8,816 bases of DNA from an uncultured Clostridia bacterium (lineage in GTDB: Bacteria > Bacillota > Clostridia > Lachnospirales > CAG-274): the NCBI GenBank assembly GCA_910579745.1, contig CAJTVH010000081.1, forward strand, positions 1 to 8,816, given 5' to 3'. The position numbers and the translations under genes are program-made. The notes below the pieces were generated by a model. It did no database searches and had not been told where the DNA came from. It saw only the letters and a program-made list of their open reading frames with translations. Positions 1 to 6,349 of the stretch are shown in pieces (within the stretch, counting starts at the first letter, position 1; the number at the start of each line of letters is the position of its first letter).

Positions 1-1027
1 GGGTAGCGCTTTCGGTTATGTAAAAGAAACAGTTGGTGAGGTTGTTTTTACGACGGGTATGACAGGCTATCAGGAAACTTTAACAGACCCGTCTTTCGCG
101 GGTCAGATTGTTACTATGACATATCCTCTTATCGGTAATTATGGTATTAATCTTGAGGATATGGAAAGCAGAAAACCTTTTCTTAAAGGATTTGTTGTTC
201 GTGAAAAGTGCGATATGCCGAATAATTGGCGCTGTGAAATGGAGCTTGACGGCTTTTTAAAGCAGTATAAGATTATGGGGATTGAGGGAATAGACACAAG
301 AGCCCTTACAAGGGTTTTAAGAGATAATGGTACTATGCTTGGTATTATTACAACAAGAGTTGACGACCTTACCGCAAGTCAAATCAAACAGAAATTTGAT
401 ACTTATACAAATAAAGACGCCGTTAAGGAAGTTACGCCGGAAGAAAAATTTGTTATGAGCGGAAAAGGTACACATTTAGCTGTTTTAGACTGCGGTATAA
501 AAAAAGGTATTCTCAGGGATTTGAATAAAAGAGGCTGTAAGCTTACTGTTTTTCCTGCTTTCTCCACAGTGGATGAGATTTTAGAATGTAATCCCGACGC
601 TGTTTTTTTGGGAAACGGTCCGGGAAATCCAAAAGATATTCCCTCAGTTGTTGAGACAGTTAAAACTATTATTGAAAAAAATATTCCTGTTCTTGGGATT
701 TGTCTTGGTCATCAAATTATTTCTCTCGCTTTAGGATGTAACACAACTCGTCTTAAATTTGGTCATCACGGCGGCAATCATCCTGTTAAAGACCTTAAAA
801 CAGGCAGAGTTTATATTACTTCTCAAAATCATGAGTTTGTTGTTAATGAGCTTGGCGATGGTGTTGAGGCTACATTTGTTAATGTCAACGACGGAAGTAT
901 TGAGGGAGTTAAACATAAAACCAAACCTGTTTACAGCATTCAGTTTCATCCTGAAGCCACCCCAGGACCTTTGGACACGCAATTTTTATTTGACAGGTTT
1001 TTGAAAATGATTGAGGAGGGTAAATAA
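1..1027 (+). CDS. carA: Carbamoyl-phosphate synthase small subunit (glutaminase), 5'-truncated by window edge
   Basis: This subunit hydrolyses glutamine and passes ammonia to the large subunit CarB for carbamoyl phosphate synthesis in the cytoplasm. The frame is open from base 2, before the first in-frame ATG at 59, and the residues before that ATG (GSAFG..., GEVVFTTGMTGYQE) belong to the conserved family N-terminus. The true start therefore lies outside the window, with roughly 14-20 residues missing; 341 codons are visible. The N-terminal CarA domain fills about the first 150 residues (GMTGYQE, YPLIGNYGIN, GIDTRALTRVLR). A class I glutamine amidotransferase domain follows, with nucleophile Cys at 701-703 in GICLGHQ, the FGHHGGNHPV segment, and the His/Glu pair at 947-955 in FHPEA. 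It ends 2 bp before carB. Family assignment is very secure. Assignment to the pyrimidine rather than the arginine pathway is inferred from the linked pyrK and pyrD. Confidence 0.97.
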   Translation, partial: GSAFGYVKETVGEVVFTTGMTGYQETLTDPSFAGQIVTMTYPLIGNYGINLEDMESRKPFLKGFVVREKCDMPNNWRCEMELDGFLKQYKIMGIEGIDTRALTRVLRDNGTMLGIITTRVDDLTASQIKQKFDTYTNKDAVKEVTPEEKFVMSGKGTHLAVLDCGIKKGILRDLNKRGCKLTVFPAFSTVDEILECNPDAVFLGNGPGNPKDIPSVVETVKTIIEKNIPVLGICLGHQIISLALGCNTTRLKFGHHGGNHPVKDLKTGRVYITSQNHEFVVNELGDGVEATFVNVNDGSIEGVKHKTKPVYSIQFHPEATPGPLDTQFLFDRFLKMIEEGK

Positions 1028-1029
1028 TT

Positions 1030-4000
1030 ATGCCTAAGGATAATTCTATTAAAAAAGTTCTTGTTATAGGTTCGGGTCCTATTGTTATAGGACAAGCTGC
1101 GGAATTTGATTATTCAGGTACGCAAGCCTGTCAATCCATTAAGGAAGAGGGGGTTGAGGTTGTTCTTATTAACAGTAATCCTGCTACAATTATGACAGAT
1201 ATTGGAATGGCTCATTATACTTATATTGAACCTTTGACTATAGATTTTATTGAAAAAGTTATTGAGAAAGAAAGACCTGACAGTATTATCGCTGGCATGG
1301 GAGGACAAACAGGGCTTAATCTATCCTGCGAGCTTTATGACAAAGGTATTCTTGATAAATACCATGTCCGAGTTATCGGGACTTCTATAGAGTCGATTAA
1401 AGAGGGAGAAGACCGTGACAGCTTTAAACGCCTGATGGAAAGAACAAACCAGCCTATTGTTGAAAGTGAGATTGTCACTGATGTGGAGGCGGGAGTGGAT
1501 TTTGCTGACAGCATAGGGTATCCTGTTATAGTAAGACCGGCCTATACTTTAGGCGGAACAGGCGGAGGAATAGCTGAAAATGAGGATCAGCTTCGAGAGA
1601 TTCTCGCTCAGGGATTGCATTTAAGCCGTGTGGGGCAAGCTCTTATTGAAAAAAGTATTAAGGGCTGGAAAGAAATCGAGTTTGAGGTTATGCGTGACGG
1701 AGTTGGAAACTGTATTACTGTTTGTAGTATGGAAAATGTGGACCCTGTCGGTGTTCATACAGGGGATAGTATTGTTGTCGCTCCTGCCCAGACACTTTCT
1801 GACAGGGAATATCAAATGCTTAGAAGCGCCGCGATTAATATTATAAATTCTATTGAGATAAAGGGCGGATGTAACGTTCAGTTCGCTCTTGACCCTAATA
1901 GCTATAATTACGCTGTTATTGAGATAAATCCACGTGTAAGCCGTTCTTCCGCTCTGGCCTCAAAAGCGACGGGGTATCCAATCGCTAAAGTCGCCTCTAA
2001 GATCGCTTTAGGATATTCTCTTGATGAAATTAAAAACGCTGTTACAGGAAAAACGTTCGCTTGTTTTGAGCCTGTTATAGATTATGTTGTACTTAAATTC
2101 CCTAGATGGCCGTTTGACAAATTTCATGGCGCTAAAAGAACTCTCGGTACAAAAATGATGGCCACGGGCGAGATTATGGCTATTGGGAACAGTTTCGAGT
2201 CCGCTCTTTTAAAAGGTGTGCGTTCTCTTGAGATAGGTCAATACGGACTTGAAAGAAAATTTTCAAAGGAACGAAGTATCGACGAGCTTAAAAAGAGAGT
2301 ACAAGTTCCAGATGATGAGAGACTTTTTGATTTAGCGGAAATGTTAAGACGCAATTATCGTGTTGAGAAAGTTTGTCAAATTACTGGAATGGATCCTTTC
2401 TTCATATATAAAATTAAGAAAATTGTCGATATGGAGGAAGAACTTAAAACAATGAAGCTTTCTGATTTTACGGAAGAGAATTTAAGGTTCTTTAAAGAAA
2501 AAGGTTTTTCAGATAAAGCTATTTCCAAATTTGTAGGCTGTATTCCTCCCGATATTTATGATTTGAGGAAAAAATTTAATATAATTCCCGTATATAAAAT
2601 GGTTGATACCTGTGCCGGTGAGTTTGAGGCCGTTACTCCTTATTATTACTCTACATACGACAGAGATGATGAGGCGGTTATTTCCAACAAAAAGAAAGTT
2701 ATGGTTATCGGTTCAGGTCCTATAAGAATTGGTCAGGGTATTGAGTTTGATTATTGTTCCGTTCATTCTATTATGGCGCTTAGAAGAGCGGGAATAGAAA
2801 CTATTATTGTAAATAATAATCCTGAAACGGTAAGTACGGATTTTGATACTTCCGATAAACTTTATTTTGAGCCTCTCACGGAAGAAGATGTTCTTAATGT
2901 TGTGGAAAGAGAGAAACCTGATGGTGTTATTTTGCAATTCGGCGGACAGACGGCAATTAAGCTAGCTAATTTCTTTGATGAAATGAATATTCCCATTTAT
3001 GGGACAAAACCTGAGCAAATTGACGCAGCCGAAGACCGAGAGAAATTTGATGAGCTTCTTGAATCTCTTGATATAAAGCGCCCCAAAGGAAAGGGTGTTT
3101 GGAGCCTTGAGGAGGGACTTCAAGTAGCGAACGAACTTGGTTTTCCGGTTCTTGTTCGTCCTTCTTATGTTCTTGGCGGACAAGGTATGGAAATCACTCA
3201 TGATGAGAAAGAGCTCACGTTATATCTCGCTGACGCTTTTGCTAAAGACTCAAAAAATCCCGTTCTTATAGACAGATATTTAAGCGGACGTGAGATTGAG
3301 GTTGACGCTATTTGTGACGGAACAGACGTATTTATTCCCGGCATTATGGAGCATCTTGAAAGAGCGGGAGTTCACTCAGGCGACAGCATCTCAATTTATC
3401 CTCCTCAGAATATTTCAGAGGATATGAAGAATCAAATTATGGATGTCACAAAAAAAATCGCTGTCGCTCTTAAAGTTATCGGTATGATTAATATTCAGTT
3501 TATTGAGTTTAAAGGAGAGCTTAACATTATAGAGGTTAATCCACGTTCCTCAAGAACGGTTCCTTATATAAGCAAAGTTACGGGAATACAAGTTATTGAC
3601 CTCGCTACTAAAGTTATGCTTGGTAAAAAACTTTCCGATATGGGATACGGAACAGGGATAGGCAAGGACTCTAATGTTATTGCTGTTAAGGTTCCTGTGT
3701 TTTCGACAGAGAAACTTCCTCAAGTTGAGGTAAGTCTCGGACCGGAGATGCGTTCTACCGGAGAGGTTTTAGGGCTTGGCTATACTTTGGAAAAAGCTCT
3801 CTATAAAGGTTTTAAGGCCGCTGGTATGACTATTCCGAAGGCGGGCAGTACTATTATCGCTACTATAAGAAAAAAAGACCAGCAAACTTTTGTGGATATA
3901 GCGAAAAGATTTGAGAGGCTTGGATGTAAGTTTATCGCTACTACAGGCACTGCCGCTGTCCTTGAAGAAAACGGTCTTAAAGTCCAAACTGTTAAAAAAA

Positions 4001-4245
4001 TAAGCGAGGGTGTTCCAAATATCCTTGATATTATAAGAAGCGGCGTTGTTGATCTTATTATTGATATTCCGAGAAAGAGTAATGATGTGAGGAGCGACGG
4101 ATTTAAAATCAGGAGAACAGCTGTTGAAAGCTCTGTTACTCTTATTACGGCTCTTGATACTGTCAAAGCTATGGTTGACGTTATGGAGGCTCATATTGAT
4201 GAGGATGAACTTAAACTTTTTGATATTGGAAAGGATTTAAGATGA
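1030..4245 (+). CDS. carB: Carbamoyl-phosphate synthase large subunit
   Basis: CarB makes carbamoyl phosphate from bicarbonate, ammonia from CarA and two ATP. The 1071 residues match the usual full length. The two homologous synthetase halves are visible. The first (about 1-400) has IGSGPIVIGQAAEFDYSG and an ATP-grasp with E215, E298 and N300 (EINPRVSRSSALASKATGYP). The second starts near 556 (IGSGPIRIGQGIEFDY) and has EVNPRSSRTVPY. An oligomerisation region lies between them. From about 938 comes the C-terminal MGS-like allosteric domain, with ATTGT (T971, T974) and IRRTAVE. The start is supported by GAGGAGGG at 1013-1020, 9 bp upstream. The stop overlaps the pyrK start as ATGA. Within the allosteric domain the usual I-N-T stretch reads I-D-I (see findings). 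There is no frameshift and no missing synthetase motif. Confidence 0.98.
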   Translation: MPKDNSIKKVLVIGSGPIVIGQAAEFDYSGTQACQSIKEEGVEVVLINSNPATIMTDIGMAHYTYIEPLTIDFIEKVIEKERPDSIIAGMGGQTGLNLSCELYDKGILDKYHVRVIGTSIESIKEGEDRDSFKRLMERTNQPIVESEIVTDVEAGVDFADSIGYPVIVRPAYTLGGTGGGIAENEDQLREILAQGLHLSRVGQALIEKSIKGWKEIEFEVMRDGVGNCITVCSMENVDPVGVHTGDSIVVAPAQTLSDREYQMLRSAAINIINSIEIKGGCNVQFALDPNSYNYAVIEINPRVSRSSALASKATGYPIAKVASKIALGYSLDEIKNAVTGKTFACFEPVIDYVVLKFPRWPFDKFHGAKRTLGTKMMATGEIMAIGNSFESALLKGVRSLEIGQYGLERKFSKERSIDELKKRVQVPDDERLFDLAEMLRRNYRVEKVCQITGMDPFFIYKIKKIVDMEEELKTMKLSDFTEENLRFFKEKGFSDKAISKFVGCIPPDIYDLRKKFNIIPVYKMVDTCAGEFEAVTPYYYSTYDRDDEAVISNKKKVMVIGSGPIRIGQGIEFDYCSVHSIMALRRAGIETIIVNNNPETVSTDFDTSDKLYFEPLTEEDVLNVVEREKPDGVILQFGGQTAIKLANFFDEMNIPIYGTKPEQIDAAEDREKFDELLESLDIKRPKGKGVWSLEEGLQVANELGFPVLVRPSYVLGGQGMEITHDEKELTLYLADAFAKDSKNPVLIDRYLSGREIEVDAICDGTDVFIPGIMEHLERAGVHSGDSISIYPPQNISEDMKNQIMDVTKKIAVALKVIGMINIQFIEFKGELNIIEVNPRSSRTVPYISKVTGIQVIDLATKVMLGKKLSDMGYGTGIGKDSNVIAVKVPVFSTEKLPQVEVSLGPEMRSTGEVLGLGYTLEKALYKGFKAAGMTIPKAGSTIIATIRKKDQQTFVDIAKRFERLGCKFIATTGTAAVLEENGLKVQTVKKISEGVPNILDIIRSGVVDLIIDIPRKSNDVRSDGFKIRRTAVESSVTLITALDTVKAMVDVMEAHIDEDELKLFDIGKDLR

Positions 4246-5006
4246 AAAAAGTTACAGATGCTGTTATTTTAAAAAACGTTCCTATTGCCGACAATATTTT
4301 TGATATGCTTATTAAAGCTCCCGCTGTCGCCGAGTGTGCCTCGGCGGGTCAGTTTATTGAGATTTATCTGGAAAACGGAGTTAATCTTTTACCAAGACCT
4401 ATAAGCATTTGTGAAATTAACAGAAATACCGGAACACTGCGCCTTGTTTATCAAGTTATTGGAAAAGGCACGGAGATTTTTTCACATAAGAAAAAAGACG
4501 ATATTTTAAAAATAATGGGTCCGTTGGGTAATGGTTATAATATTAAAGCTGTTAATAAAAGTATTTTTGTGGGCGGGGGAATAGGAGTTCCTCCTTTACT
4601 CGAGACTGTTAAAAACGCTAAAGGGGAAAAAGTTATAATTCTCGGATTTAGAAGCGGAACTATTTTAAAAGAGGATTTTGAGAAAACAGGAGCGAAAGTT
4701 TTAATTGCCACAGATGACGGCAGTTTTGGATTTAAGGGAAATGTTGTGGAACTTATGAAATATGAGAATATTACAGGCGATGTAATTTATTCCTGCGGTC
4801 CGGGGGTTATGCTTAAATCTTTATCTCAATACGCTGAAAGCAAGGGTATTGAGTGTTTTGTCTCTATGGAGGAAAGAATGGCCTGCGGTATCGGGGCCTG
4901 CGTCGGCTGCGCTGTTAAAATTAAAGACGGAAATCATTTCACTCACAAGAAAGTATGTAAGGACGGTCCTGTTTTTAACTCAAAGGAGGTATTGTGGAAT
5001 GATTAA
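4242..5006 (+). CDS. pyrK: Dihydroorotate dehydrogenase B, electron-transfer subunit (FAD, 2Fe-2S)
   Basis: PyrK carries electrons from the FMN of PyrD through a [2Fe-2S] cluster and FAD to NAD+, forming the PyrD2-PyrK2 enzyme. At 254 residues it has normal family length. The N-terminal FAD-binding barrel shows RPISI at 52-56 and GPLGNGY near 93-99. The NAD-binding half starts with GGGIGVPPL at 111-119 and contains the SCGPGVM segment near 184-190. The C-terminal cluster ligands are C215, C220, C223 and C239 (CX4CX2CX15C, in ERMACGIGACVGC and KKVCKDGPVF). It starts inside the carB stop (ATGA), with AAGGA at 4231-4235 as a modest ribosome site, and overlaps pyrD by 8 bp. The arrangement implies translational coupling. 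Adjacent PyrD of the 1B type separates it from other ferredoxin-reductase-like proteins. Confidence 0.97.
   Translation: MKKVTDAVILKNVPIADNIFDMLIKAPAVAECASAGQFIEIYLENGVNLLPRPISICEINRNTGTLRLVYQVIGKGTEIFSHKKKDDILKIMGPLGNGYNIKAVNKSIFVGGGIGVPPLLETVKNAKGEKVIILGFRSGTILKEDFEKTGAKVLIATDDGSFGFKGNVVELMKYENITGDVIYSCGPGVMLKSLSQYAESKGIECFVSMEERMACGIGACVGCAVKIKDGNHFTHKKVCKDGPVFNSKEVLWND
4982..4990 (+). promoter_or_regulatory. Ribosome binding site fixing the pyrD start
   Basis: AAAGGAGGT is a perfect anti-Shine-Dalgarno complement inside the 3' end of pyrK, 8 bp before the ATG at 4999. The same frame stays open upstream to an ATG at 4849, but that stretch overlaps the essential Fe-S cysteine coding of pyrK and adds nothing homologous to PyrD. 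The site therefore selects 4999 as the start. Confidence 0.9.
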
Positions 5007-5904
5007 CACAAAAGTCAATATAGCGGGAGTTGAGTTAAAAAATCCTGTTATGACTGCCTCAGGTACTTTTGGAAGCGGTCGGGAATATTCTGAGTTTATA
5101 GATATTAATAAGCTTGGGGCTGTTGTTGTGAAGGGAGTGGCTGATAAACCCTGGAACGGAAATCCGTCCCCTAGAATAGCTGAGGTTTATGGCGGTATGC
5201 TTAACAGCGTTGGACTGCAAAACCCCGGAGTTGACTATTTTATTAAAGAGGATATTCCTTTTTTGAGGCAATTTGACACAAAAATTATTGTAAATATATG
5301 CGGACATACTATTGAGGAATATATAAACGTTATCAAGGCTTTAAACGGAAAAGATATTGACATGCTTGAGCTTAATATATCTTGTCCAAACGTCTCAGAG
5401 GGAGGCATGGCTTTTGGTACGGATTGTTCTATGGTTGAGAGAGTAGTTTCCGAGGCTAAAAAATATGCTGATAAGCCTTTGATTGTAAAATTAAGCCCTA
5501 ATGTCACAGATATTACAGCTATCGCTAAAGCGGCTGAAAACGGAGGGGCGGACGCCTTATCTCTTATTAACACTCTTACAGGAATGAAAATTGATATTTA
5601 TAGGAGAAAACCCGTTCTCGCCAATAAAATAGGGGGCATGAGCGGACCCGCCGTTAAGCCTATAGCTGTCAGAATGGTTTATCAGGTCAGCAAAGCCGTA
5701 AAATTGCCTGTTATTGGTATGGGAGGCATTTTAAACGGCGAGGACGCCGTTGAGTTTATTATGGCGGGAGCGACAGCGGTTTCGGTAGGTACAGCTAATT
5801 TTATAAATCCTTTCGCTACAGAACAAGTTATTGACGGGCTTGAGGAGTATATGAAAAAATATAATGTTTCGGAAGTTTCTGAGATAAGGGGAATTATTGA
5901 GTGA
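4999..5904 (+). CDS. pyrD: Dihydroorotate dehydrogenase class 1B, catalytic subunit
   Basis: This FMN enzyme oxidises dihydroorotate to orotate, the fourth step of pyrimidine synthesis, using PyrK and NAD+. With the start at 4999 the protein has 301 residues, normal for class 1. Visible motifs include NPVMTASGTFG near 15-25, NPSPR, GGMLNSVGLQNPG (about 65-77), and NISCPNV with the active-site base Cys129. Cysteine here, instead of serine, is the mark of class 1. KLSPNV, the INTLTGM segment, and the C-terminal FMN phosphate-binding GMGGI and AVSVGTANF also fit the family. It lacks the N-terminal extension of membrane-bound class 2 enzymes. Together with pyrK this makes class 1B, typical of Firmicutes. 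It is the last gene of the visible operon; pyrE does not follow. Confidence 0.97.
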   Translation: MINTKVNIAGVELKNPVMTASGTFGSGREYSEFIDINKLGAVVVKGVADKPWNGNPSPRIAEVYGGMLNSVGLQNPGVDYFIKEDIPFLRQFDTKIIVNICGHTIEEYINVIKALNGKDIDMLELNISCPNVSEGGMAFGTDCSMVERVVSEAKKYADKPLIVKLSPNVTDITAIAKAAENGGADALSLINTLTGMKIDIYRRKPVLANKIGGMSGPAVKPIAVRMVYQVSKAVKLPVIGMGGILNGEDAVEFIMAGATAVSVGTANFINPFATEQVIDGLEEYMKKYNVSEVSEIRGIIE

Positions 5905-5999
5905 CAGCGGGGGAATGACTTCAGACTATGTTTGGTGTATACAATATAAAGAAATAATAGACTTTTTTTTAAATTTTACACTGGTATGGTTATTGTCAG

Positions 6000-6090
6000 A
6001 AAAAAATATTTCATTCAATGCTTCTTAACGATTTCGGTGCTTAAAAATTAAAATGCCTTTCGCTCAAATTATTGAATGAAATATTTTTTT
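6000..6090. repeat. 91-bp element with perfect 20-bp terminal inverted repeats
   Basis: Bases 6000-6019 are the exact reverse complement of 6071-6090 (A7-TATTTCATTCAAT against ATTGAATGAAATA-T7). The 51 bp between them show no comparable symmetry and no ORF of note. The flanks are GTCAG on the left and GTTAG on the right, a possible degenerate 5-bp target duplication. The layout fits a miniature inverted-repeat element. Alternatively it is a long-looped, AT-rich terminator for the pyr operon, because the right arm ends in T7. The repeat itself is directly visible; its nature is inference. Confidence 0.75.
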
Positions 6091-6153
6091 GTTAGATTGA
6101 TGTAATTTTGTAGTTTCAGAATAAGTATAATGTTATTTTCTGTAAAAAAATAT

Positions 6154-6182
6154 TTGACCGGTAAGTATAATTATGGTATTAT
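6154..6182 (+). promoter_or_regulatory. Probable sigma-A promoter with extended -10
   Basis: TTGACC (6154-6159) and TATTAT (6177-6182) are separated by exactly 17 bp. A TG at 6174-6175 gives the extended -10 form TGGTATTAT. A second TATAAT at 6180-6185 overlaps but would need a 20-bp spacer. Transcription would start near 6189. It is the best promoter I see for the secreted-protein genes, yet a strong hairpin follows within 20-60 bp of the start. It may therefore drive an attenuated leader or a short RNA. AT-rich DNA easily produces -10 look-alikes; the matched -35, spacer and TG raise confidence. Confidence 0.6.
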
Positions 6183-6205
6183 AATTATATCCGGTTGATT
6201 CACGC

Positions 6206-6251
6206 TATACAAAAAGCTTTCGGCGGGTAACAGCCGAAAGCTTTTTGTATA
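6206..6251. terminator. Bidirectional intrinsic terminator-like hairpin
   Basis: A perfect 19-bp stem (6206-6224 with 6233-6251) encloses an 8-nt loop. Its core GCTTTCGGC/GCCGAAAGC is GC-balanced, with A5 (6211-6215) on the left and T5 (6242-6246) on the right. The A and T tracts allow termination on either strand. It is the strongest terminator candidate after pyrD, 302 bp beyond that stop. However, it also lies just downstream of the predicted promoter, so it could act in the leader of the next gene. Confidence 0.8.
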
Positions 6252-6255
6252 TAAA

Positions 6256-6290
6256 GATTCTGAAAAAGATTTCTGGTTTTTTACAGAGTC
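6256..6290 (+). other. Second, imperfect hairpin in the leader region
   Basis: GATTCTG-AAAAA (6256-6267) can pair with TTTTT-a-CAGAGTC (6278-6290). The stem has about 12 pairs with one G-U pair and one bulged A; the loop is roughly 10 nt. It follows the terminator-like hairpin by only a few bases. It is weak alone and may be incidental in AT-rich DNA, but its position matters for the leader fold described in the findings. Confidence 0.35.
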
Positions 6291-6349
6291 ACGGCGTGTA
6301 GGGGCAAAACAAGCGGAAGGATAAAAAAAAGAAAGGGGTTATTTTTATT

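Larger units (their letters stand above)
5905..6349 (+). other. Intergenic region between the pyr operon and the secreted-protein genes
   Basis: These 445 bp are AT-rich and contain no convincing gene. In order they hold: a T8 run at 5963-5970 without a clear stem before it; the 91-bp inverted-repeat element at 6000-6090; a 10-bp direct repeat TAAGTATAAT at 6122-6131 and 6162-6171; a promoter at 6154-6182; a terminator-like hairpin at 6206-6251; a weaker hairpin at 6256-6290; and the ribosome site AAAGGGG at 6332-6338 for the next gene. The only forward open frame I noted (5915-6028, 37 codons) has no properly spaced ribosome site. Confidence 0.8.

Noticed and set aside
3769..4194. Overlapping 141- and 121-codon - strand frames opposite the end of carB
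   Set aside because: They are antisense to the conserved CarB allosteric domain; the products show no family motifs and there is no sign of a ribosome site or promoter.
4849..4998. Longer pyrD with a start at 4849
   Set aside because: The extra 50 residues are the out-of-frame reading of the PyrK iron-sulfur region. The perfect ribosome site at 4982-4990 and family length support 4999.
5963..5970. T8 run as the terminator of the pyr operon
   Set aside because: No stable stem lies directly upstream, unlike the hairpin at 6206-6251.
5915..6028. 37-codon ORF after pyrD with a short hydrophobic stretch
   Set aside because: The only purine-rich sequence (5908-5914) abuts the ATG with no usable spacing, the frame ends inside the inverted-repeat element, and this length is expected by chance.
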